Part shown: positions 58,308 through 64,000 of the stretch, piece by piece
Layout: each line of letters opens with the position of its first letter
Position numbering within the stretch: position 1 is the first letter of the stretch
Assembly: GCF_000428925.1 (NCBI RefSeq)
Contig: NZ_KE386820.1
Coordinates: 62,001-126,000 of the forward strand
Length of the DNA: 64,000 nt
Direction of reading: 5' to 3'
Source: Furfurilactobacillus rossiae DSM 15814
GTDB taxonomy: Bacteria > Bacillota > Bacilli > Lactobacillales > Lactobacillaceae
Program-made: the position numbers and the translations under genes
Notes under the pieces: model-generated
What the model saw: the letters and a program-made list of their open reading frames with translations, nothing else
Databases searched by the model: none
Told to the model about the DNA's origin: nothing

Positions 58308-59701
58308 GTGGCATTAACATCAACCAAGCATTGCAACGATTTCATCAACAAACGAAAGTAGATCGAGATAATAGTGAGCGTGTCATACAGGCGGCTATTA
58401 TGCGTTTGCTACAGCAGCAACCGGTTTACGGGCAGCTAATTGCTCAGTTACCGCGGCAACATGTAACGACGCCTTCAGAAGGATTAAAGGATGGACAGCG
58501 TGCGTTTGCGCCATTATTCGGCTTAGTGTGGTCACAATCGACGCTCATATTGCGTGTCAATGATTGTCACTGGCAACAAGCTCAAAACGAAGGGCTGTTG
58601 CTGGCGTTGTTAGTTCATGAGGCCTTACATCTGTTGTGGCAGCATCCGTTGCGTTACTTACATGAATCAGGACAAAACGTCGATATCGCTACTGATGTCG
58701 CAATCAATCAAGTAATGACCACACAGATCCCTGGTGCATGGACACTTGGGTGGTTGAATCAACGTCTACAACGCCAATTACCGAGTAACGCTGATTCCGC
58801 CGTTTATTTAGCCGCTTTGAATCAAGTTACTGTGGATTCCACAGATCATAATCACACGACCAGTGAAGAACTGACGGGATCGTCACAAGGGTCAGTAATA
58901 GATAAAAAATTATCCGCAGTTCGCCACACAGATGGGGCGGGGCAACAGCAAGATGAATTTTTTAATGAATCAAAGCGTAATGAACCTCATCTTGCTGATA
59001 GTCACGACGGCTGGACCAGTTCGTCGGTAAACGATGAGTTAGCTCGTGCTAACTTGCGTCAACGAATTAATCAGGCGTTAGAGCGAACCACACTTACTCA
59101 ACGGGGTAAGCTACCGAGTGCTGTTCAGGCAAAGTTGGCTAGCTTTTCACAGCAACGCGCACACTTGCCGTGGACCGCAATATTAAGCAAATTAATCGGC
59201 ACTGTGTCGCATGGCAAACGGGATAGCCGAGCACGATTCAATCGTCGTCAACCACAGCGCATGGCACTGCCTGGTCAAATAGCGAGAAGACGGGTCGCCG
59301 TTACGGCCTTTATTGACGAATCAGCATCGATTTCAACGCAGATGACCGTTCGGTTTATCAATGAACTGACTGGTCTAACGCGTGCATATGAACTGGCGCT
59401 CACGGTCATTCCGTTTGATGCCGCGGTTCACGATCCCATCACATTGTCATCGTCCTCACAGGTTGCTGAAAAACTACGTGCACGCCACGTTGGCGGCGGC
59501 ACAAGCTTCCAAAGTGTTTTCGATTATTTGAAGGCTGATTGTTCGCAGACACCGACGTCACTCATTGTCATACTGACGGACGGTGAGGGTGAAACAACTA
59601 TTGATGCACACGGTTATCATCGCGTTTTATGGGTATTAGTTGGTCCACAAGAATTGAGTGTGCAAACGCCGCCAGGTTGGGTGGCAAATATTAACGAGTA
59701 A
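58304..59701 (+). CDS. VWA-domain protein with metallopeptidase-like N-terminus (DUF2201-like)
   Basis: The 465-residue protein begins with ATG overlapping the MoxR stop. The N-terminal part carries HEALH (105-109), the HExxH zinc motif of a metallopeptidase-like domain. A variable polar middle (about 180-260) follows, and a C-terminal VWA-like domain with the MIDAS-type motif DESAS (338-342) and GGGTSF. This combination matches the family with a predicted metallopeptidase and a VWA domain that partners MoxR ATPases. The zinc motif looks intact, but peptidase activity is not shown for the family as far as I know. Confidence 0.85.
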   Translation: MSGININQALQRFHQQTKVDRDNSERVIQAAIMRLLQQQPVYGQLIAQLPRQHVTTPSEGLKDGQRAFAPLFGLVWSQSTLILRVNDCHWQQAQNEGLLLALLVHEALHLLWQHPLRYLHESGQNVDIATDVAINQVMTTQIPGAWTLGWLNQRLQRQLPSNADSAVYLAALNQVTVDSTDHNHTTSEELTGSSQGSVIDKKLSAVRHTDGAGQQQDEFFNESKRNEPHLADSHDGWTSSSVNDELARANLRQRINQALERTTLTQRGKLPSAVQAKLASFSQQRAHLPWTAILSKLIGTVSHGKRDSRARFNRRQPQRMALPGQIARRRVAVTAFIDESASISTQMTVRFINELTGLTRAYELALTVIPFDAAVHDPITLSSSSQVAEKLRARHVGGGTSFQSVFDYLKADCSQTPTSLIVILTDGEGETTIDAHGYHRVLWVLVGPQELSVQTPPGWVANINE

Positions 59702-59714
59702 GGAGAACAAGTTC

Positions 59715-60014
59715 ATGGCCGCAGTTACAATGACAGATGCAGATTGGCAAGATTACTTAAACAAGACCCCGCGCGCCATCCGCGCAGCGAGTTTGTTGAC
59801 GGATCAATGGCAATCGGTATTGGTCGACAATCCACTGTTCATTTCCATGATAAGCGTTGCTGATTTGGTCTATGCTAATCGACTTGCTGTTAATGAGGTG
59901 CAACCAAACGTTGAATGGCCACTTGACACGTACGCGCATCGCCAGCAGTTTCGGCGGCACTACGCCCGTTATTTGACGCCTGATAGTAATACGTGGCTGA
60001 AGCGGGAAGATTAA
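59715..60014 (+). CDS. Small protein of the MoxR-VWA operon
   Basis: I do not recognise this 99-residue protein. ATG 59715 follows AAGGAGAAC by about eight bases; the longer in-frame extension lies inside the VWA gene. The product is soluble, rich in Trp, Asp and Arg (MTDADWQDYLNKTPRAIRAA). It begins 13 bp after the VWA gene and ends before the operon terminator, so it is likely cotranscribed and may be an adaptor. Confidence 0.7.
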   Translation: MAAVTMTDADWQDYLNKTPRAIRAASLLTDQWQSVLVDNPLFISMISVADLVYANRLAVNEVQPNVEWPLDTYAHRQQFRRHYARYLTPDSNTWLKRED

Positions 60015-60031
60015 GGGTTAAGCAGGATTTG

Positions 60032-60085
60032 AACCAAAATAACCGTCAACGAGTTGTGAAAATCGTTGGCGGTTATTTTGGTTTT
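60032..60085. terminator. Bidirectional terminator between the VWA operon and the glycosyltransferase gene
   Basis: AACCAAAATAACCGTCAACGA and its near-perfect complement (one wobble) form a 21-bp stem with a 10-base loop. T-runs lie on both strands. Confidence 0.85.
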
Positions 60086-60100
60086 AGAGCATTCATTAAG

Positions 60101-62191
60101 TTAGTCCAGTTTAGGCTCTTTCCAGTCAGGGTTTGGCCAGTATTCGAGACCAAGCGAGCTGATGATGGCTAGAATCGCAAAACTAATGAATAATAGTTGA
60201 TATTGTTTGCTAGAAATAATCGGCGTATTAAACACATTTAAAACGTGGTAAAGCAGGTACCGGTGGGGATGCCCGCTGATTGCATGAGTTGATAATGGCA
60301 AGTACGGACTAGCAGTAGCCGGAATGTACAACGGTTGGTTGGTCCTATTCGTAATCCGTAATGTATACGTGCCAGGATCTTGCAGCGTGTTTGCCGTGCC
60401 GGCGTCGACGTCCAAGGATGACCACTGGTAAACGGTTTGCCGATTCATGCGCAATCCAACCGAGAAGTTTTCCGATTGACTAGCCACGTCAGGCAAATTC
60501 AACTGACTAAATGGTCGTTTCGCAACGATCTTCTCAGAAAGCGAGTGATGTGGCGTTAGTTTAATCGCGTCATGCTGTGCGTAGTTGGACACCATCTGTG
60601 AGGAAACCGTTTGTGTTTGGACAACAGGGGTGGCGACCAGTGGCTGGCGATTGTGGTGATCCGCATAACCTAAACCGATGGCAAAAATAAGCAGAGTAAC
60701 AATCCCGGTCCATGTCCGGCCACGCTCACCATACGCTGGATGGGCGAAGAACTGCTGTAACAGATCGCTGATATCATGCAATCCGGTGGCAGCCATCATG
60801 AACAGGAAGGGAAAAGTAACGTATGCGTAATGAGCATCAACTGTCCAGAACAGCATATGCATCCCATAAATTCCTAGGACGATCAATTCATAGAACAAGA
60901 CTTGGTTGCGACGAGGAGATAACATTTCAAACACAGACCCGATCAGCATGGCCCCTAAAACAGTGATGTAAACGATCTGTGTTAAATTGACTAGTAAAAA
61001 TTGTAATTTGTTTTTGTGTTCCTGATAGAAACTTGGCTGTTTGAAGAACTGATTTGGTGATTGGAACATCCCTAAGTTACCGGTCGACCACATCGTCATG
61101 GTCTTTTGATAACTTTGTTTGATGATTCCCCAAATGCCAGCATCCTGAAGACGGTCAGACAGGATTTTGTGCGTCGCTTTAATGTTTTCTTTGCGACCGT
61201 GGCCACTCATTGCTTGAGCATCATGTTCGTTGAAGCGGCCTTCACTGTCTTGATTCAATCCCATGGCTGTCCAAGCGGATGTCGGTAAGGTTTTGCTTTG
61301 GTTGACGTGGTAACCATAATGTGACTGAACAGCATGACTCACACCAACACCAGCTAACCAAATTGCGGCAAACACAACTAGGCCAATCAAACCACGAACA
61401 ACAGATGTCCGATTAATCCGAGCGGCTAATAGCCAATAAATCAAAATGGCAATTGGCACAATCAATAGGTTAGGCTTGATTAAATAACCAATGGTGAATG
61501 TGACACCCAGTAATGCAGCATACCCAGCCTTAGACAACGGTTGTTGCCGTGAAAAGTAACGATTAAGAAAGACCACCATCATTAGCGGAATAACAACCGC
61601 AACCGAGTCAACATAAAAGTTGAGCGCGAACCAGTAAAAAGGTGCAAAACTGGCAGCAAGAATGGCAAACATCGCTGCTGAACTGGCCGCCACATAACGA
61701 CGAATTAAGCGCCAACTCATGATCAAAGTAAAGTCGATCAAGATGAAATTAAGAACGTTCAGCACATAACCGGTGGCGACGGCTGAATGAACATGAAACA
61801 ACTCAATGATCCAGGTGAGAAAAATGGTCAGGTTAACATTGTGTGGATACCAAGCGAAATAGCTAAACCAATGATGTGACCCATTGGCTAAATTTAACGC
61901 TTGCAAACGCATTAAGGCAGGGTCTGTATTGCCGATGCCGACGAAGTGAAAGGCTAAATACACCTGAACAGCCATAGCAATGACAAGCACCACCGTGCTG
62001 ACCCAATTGGCCACTTTTGCGGATGCACGACCCAGCCACATATTAATCACGACCATGAATACCCCGATGGTGAGTGACATGAAAAATAAACTTGAAGGTT
62101 GAAGCCACAGGGCCTGACCAAAGTCGCCTGATTGACGAGCTAGGGCCGTGAAAAAAATAACGCCAAAAATGATGGCGGTGATGGCGGCCAC
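60101..62191 (-). CDS. Polytopic membrane glycosyltransferase, GT-C type
   Basis: The 696-residue protein has an N-terminal part with about eleven to twelve membrane helices and a C-terminal extracytoplasmic portion (about 520-660) with a final membrane helix (about 665-685). An acidic first loop (GNTDPALMRLQ) is typical of GT-C enzymes, which use lipid-linked sugars to modify cell-wall or teichoic-acid polymers. The specific substrate is unknown. The listed start is GTG 62191, but no ribosome binding site fits it; GGGAGG lies 32 bases upstream and is placed for ATT 62215 or ATC 62218, which would add a basic N-terminal stretch (IQIALRRAV). The true start may therefore be non-canonical. The gene stands alone on the minus strand. 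Confidence 0.78.
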   Translation of the reverse strand: MAAITAIIFGVIFFTALARQSGDFGQALWLQPSSLFFMSLTIGVFMVVINMWLGRASAKVANWVSTVVLVIAMAVQVYLAFHFVGIGNTDPALMRLQALNLANGSHHWFSYFAWYPHNVNLTIFLTWIIELFHVHSAVATGYVLNVLNFILIDFTLIMSWRLIRRYVAASSAAMFAILAASFAPFYWFALNFYVDSVAVVIPLMMVVFLNRYFSRQQPLSKAGYAALLGVTFTIGYLIKPNLLIVPIAILIYWLLAARINRTSVVRGLIGLVVFAAIWLAGVGVSHAVQSHYGYHVNQSKTLPTSAWTAMGLNQDSEGRFNEHDAQAMSGHGRKENIKATHKILSDRLQDAGIWGIIKQSYQKTMTMWSTGNLGMFQSPNQFFKQPSFYQEHKNKLQFLLVNLTQIVYITVLGAMLIGSVFEMLSPRRNQVLFYELIVLGIYGMHMLFWTVDAHYAYVTFPFLFMMAATGLHDISDLLQQFFAHPAYGERGRTWTGIVTLLIFAIGLGYADHHNRQPLVATPVVQTQTVSSQMVSNYAQHDAIKLTPHHSLSEKIVAKRPFSQLNLPDVASQSENFSVGLRMNRQTVYQWSSLDVDAGTANTLQDPGTYTLRITNRTNQPLYIPATASPYLPLSTHAISGHPHRYLLYHVLNVFNTPIISSKQYQLLFISFAILAIISSLGLEYWPNPDWKEPKLD

Positions 62192-62312
62192 TGCGCGGCG
62201 TAATGCAATTTGAATGATGGTAACCTCCCAATGATTCCAGTTAAATATATTCTACCCATCCTGACAAATGAATGCTATACAAAGGTCAGTCAAATGTGAG
62301 CATTTATTTATT

Positions 62313-62358
62313 AAAACACCGCCTAATAACACTAAACAGTGCTATTAGGCGGTGTTTA
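62313..62358 (-). terminator. Terminator of the polyprenyl synthase gene
   Basis: AAACACCGCCTAATA and TATTAGGCGGTGTTT form a long stem (with an extra CACT/AGTG step) and a short loop. On the minus strand TTTTAATAAAT follows. It lies about 20 bp past the synthase stop. Confidence 0.85.
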
Positions 62359-62376
62359 TGACATTCTTGTTATTTT

Positions 62377-63351
62377 TTAAGCGTGCCGAACTAACAGTTG
62401 TGAGACAAGAGCACCCAATTCAGTTGCCAGTGGTTCTGGCAGTGTGGTAATTAGTGATTGCGCTTTTTCGGTGTATTGTTGCGCTAATTCTTCAGCATGC
62501 GTCGGTCCGTCTAAGTCGATGACGTGTTGAGTGATTGCTTGGATAGCCTCGTCATTGAGGTGTTGCTGGTCTTGAAGATGTTGGGCAAACCAATCAGGGT
62601 CGTTTTGACTTGCGAGAATGAGGGGAAGGGTGAACGCACCCTCCCGTAAATCATGGCGAACCGGTTTTGTAGCTGTTGACGGATTAGCGACATAATCTAA
62701 AATGTCATCCCTGATTTGATAGGCCATCCCCAACGCGATTCCAATTTGCTGAGCGACTTTGGCCTCACTTGACGTTCCTTTGCTGATAACAACGCCAAAT
62801 TGCATCGCAAAACCGAATAAACGGGCCGTTTTACCCTCGATTTCTGTTAAATAATCAGTCACTGTTGTTTGCGGATCAAAGTTTAAAGCGAGCTGGTTGA
62901 GTTCACCGGCTAAAATAAACCGCATAATATCATTGGCTGACTGAATTTCAGCATGACTATCCGTGGCTTTCAAAATTTCATCGAAGTAACTGGTAAACAG
63001 AAAATCACCTGTGTAGATGGCGGTTTTATTTCCATGGCGAACTTGTAAAGTTGGCTGACCATGACGTAGCTCAGCATCATCCAGCACGTCATCGTGAATC
63101 AAAGTTGCTACGTGTAACAGTTCGATGGCTGCCGCCGCTGCTCGCTGTCGCTTTTCATCCTGAACAGGCCCCAACTGTGCGAACATGTAAAATAATCCAG
63201 GTCGCAACAGTTTGCCACCATTGGTGAGTAAGCCAGTGACTTGCTGATCAATTTCGGTATTTCCAGAGTGGACCGTTGTTGTGAGGTATTGTGTGAGGTC
63301 GTTTAGTTTTCTATTAATAGCTGGAAATTGTTGCCAAAGTGCGTGCACCAT
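62377..63351 (-). CDS. Long-chain polyprenyl diphosphate synthase
   Basis: The enzyme builds the isoprenoid tail of menaquinone by condensing isopentenyl units. The 324-residue product has both Asp-rich motifs, DDVLD (87-91) and RDDILD, and conserved GGKLLRP. Ala at the fifth position before the first motif fits long-chain products. ATG 63351 is preferred; ATG 63363 abuts its AGAGG with no spacer, so a start at 63363 is possible but less likely. menA is divergent, so a shared role in quinone synthesis is likely. It resembles the catalytic subunit of heptaprenyl synthase, but no small partner subunit is present. Confidence 0.9.
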   Translation of the reverse strand: MVHALWQQFPAINRKLNDLTQYLTTTVHSGNTEIDQQVTGLLTNGGKLLRPGLFYMFAQLGPVQDEKRQRAAAAAIELLHVATLIHDDVLDDAELRHGQPTLQVRHGNKTAIYTGDFLFTSYFDEILKATDSHAEIQSANDIMRFILAGELNQLALNFDPQTTVTDYLTEIEGKTARLFGFAMQFGVVISKGTSSEAKVAQQIGIALGMAYQIRDDILDYVANPSTATKPVRHDLREGAFTLPLILASQNDPDWFAQHLQDQQHLNDEAIQAITQHVIDLDGPTHAEELAQQYTEKAQSLITTLPEPLATELGALVSQLLVRHA

Positions 63352-63557
63352 ATTGGTGAACATCCTCTCTGTGTAAAACGGTCATTGAACCGCATTATGT
63401 AAATTAGTTTAGTTAGAATTGGTGAAATGAACTTGGCAACATGCCCTGACGTGGGCATAATGAAAGTATCGAACTAACTATTTTTTATGCTACAGAATCG
63501 ATGAAAGCTTGTCAACGAAAGGCTTTGCGCCATACTAAAATGTTTTGAGGGGTCAAA

Positions 63558-64000
63558 ATGAAACCAAAAGTATTTCTTGAATTTGTTGAATTTCAGTCAT
63601 TAGTTGCCAGCGTGTTGCCATTTACGTTAGGGCTACTGTACGTTTGGTACAATTACCACGCCTTTAATCTCTTACATAGTGTGCTCTTTTTTATTGTGAT
63701 CGAGCTGATGCACATGGCCGTAAATGCCAATGACAATACTCAAGATTTCGTGCACGCGAAGGACGAGAAAACGTTTAAACAGCTAACAAACGTCGTGGGC
63801 CACTATCACATTTCACTTCGGCTGGCGATCACGGTTATTGTGAGCTTGTCTGCTGGCGCCGCGATTATTGGTTTTGGTTTGCTGAAATTGACGTGGGGCT
63901 CAAGTAGTTGGATTTTCTTGAGCATGGGGATCATTGGCTTCCTTGTTGGCTATTTTTACGCTGGTGGACCGCTGCCAATTTCAAATACGCCGTTTGGCGA
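63558..64000 (+). CDS. menA: 1,4-dihydroxy-2-naphthoate polyprenyltransferase (partial)
   Basis: The gene starts at ATG 63558 after GAGGGGTC and runs off the window end after 147 residues. The visible part has four membrane helices and the UbiA-type prenyl-diphosphate motif NANDNTQDF (residues about 56-64, family NDxxD). It transfers the polyprenyl tail onto dihydroxynaphthoate to make demethylmenaquinone. Divergence from the polyprenyl synthase gene and proximity to cydABDC support menA rather than another UbiA enzyme. The C-terminus is outside the window. Confidence 0.88.
   Translation, partial: MKPKVFLEFVEFQSLVASVLPFTLGLLYVWYNYHAFNLLHSVLFFIVIELMHMAVNANDNTQDFVHAKDEKTFKQLTNVVGHYHISLRLAITVIVSLSAGAAIIGFGLLKLTWGSSSWIFLSMGIIGFLVGYFYAGGPLPISNTPFG

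Noticed and set aside
1-64000. CRISPR arrays, transposases, prophage genes and rRNA
   Set aside because: No regularly spaced repeats, no transposase or integrase motif and no rRNA-like stretch were seen anywhere in the window.

Overview
The window is a stretch of Lactobacillaceae chromosome (low-to-moderate GC Firmicute). The evidence is the rpoBC / str / S10-spc-alpha / ecfAAT-truA-rplM-rpsI gene order, strong GGAGG ribosome binding sites with frequent GTG and TTG starts, a zinc-type S14, a four-cysteine adenylate kinase, and a gadC-gadB-gltX block of the kind known from Levilactobacillus brevis-like species. The species cannot be fixed from the sequence alone.

Layout. 1-5.5 kb: the end of rpoB, then rpoC. 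5.6-8.5 kb, minus strand: an ArsR repressor with an oleate hydratase, and a frameshifted prepilin peptidase (comC). 8.6-11.9 kb: rpsL-rpsG-fusA. 12-14.1 kb, minus strand: a C69 dipeptidase and a nicotinamidase-like hydrolase. 14.3-28.7 kb: one long ribosomal superoperon (rpsJ to rplQ, with secY, adk, infA, rpmJ, rpoA). 29-33.8 kb: an ECF vitamin-transporter core (ecfA1, ecfA2, ecfT) led by an unusual membrane-anchored protein, then truA and rplM-rpsI.

33.8-37.15 kb is an accessory segment. It holds a small membrane protein and an 837-residue protein that joins a beta-helix-like N-terminus to two CbbX-type AAA+ modules. The segment is bounded by two identical 39-bp copies of the rpsI terminator, so it looks like an insertion at that terminator. 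It is the best candidate here for an undescribed system. tRNA-Glu and tRNA-Gln follow, then a TetR-type regulator and gadC-gadB-gltX (glutamate decarboxylation for acid resistance plus a glutamyl-tRNA synthetase), then an orphan membrane-anchored protein.

44.2-64 kb: an ABC exporter pair of the FtsX/LolD type, an amino-acid permease, a D-2-hydroxyacid dehydrogenase-like gene, cydAB and cydDC (cytochrome bd oxidase and its assembly ABC exporter), a MoxR-VWA-small protein operon, a large membrane glycosyltransferase, a long-chain polyprenyl diphosphate synthase and the start of menA. cydABDC, the polyprenyl synthase and menA fit a quinol-oxidising respiratory chain. Between cydB and cydD lies a roughly 160-bp element that folds into a multi-stem structure. 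A degenerate fragment resembling its 3' part occurs after rpoC. No CRISPR array, transposase, integrase or rRNA gene was seen.
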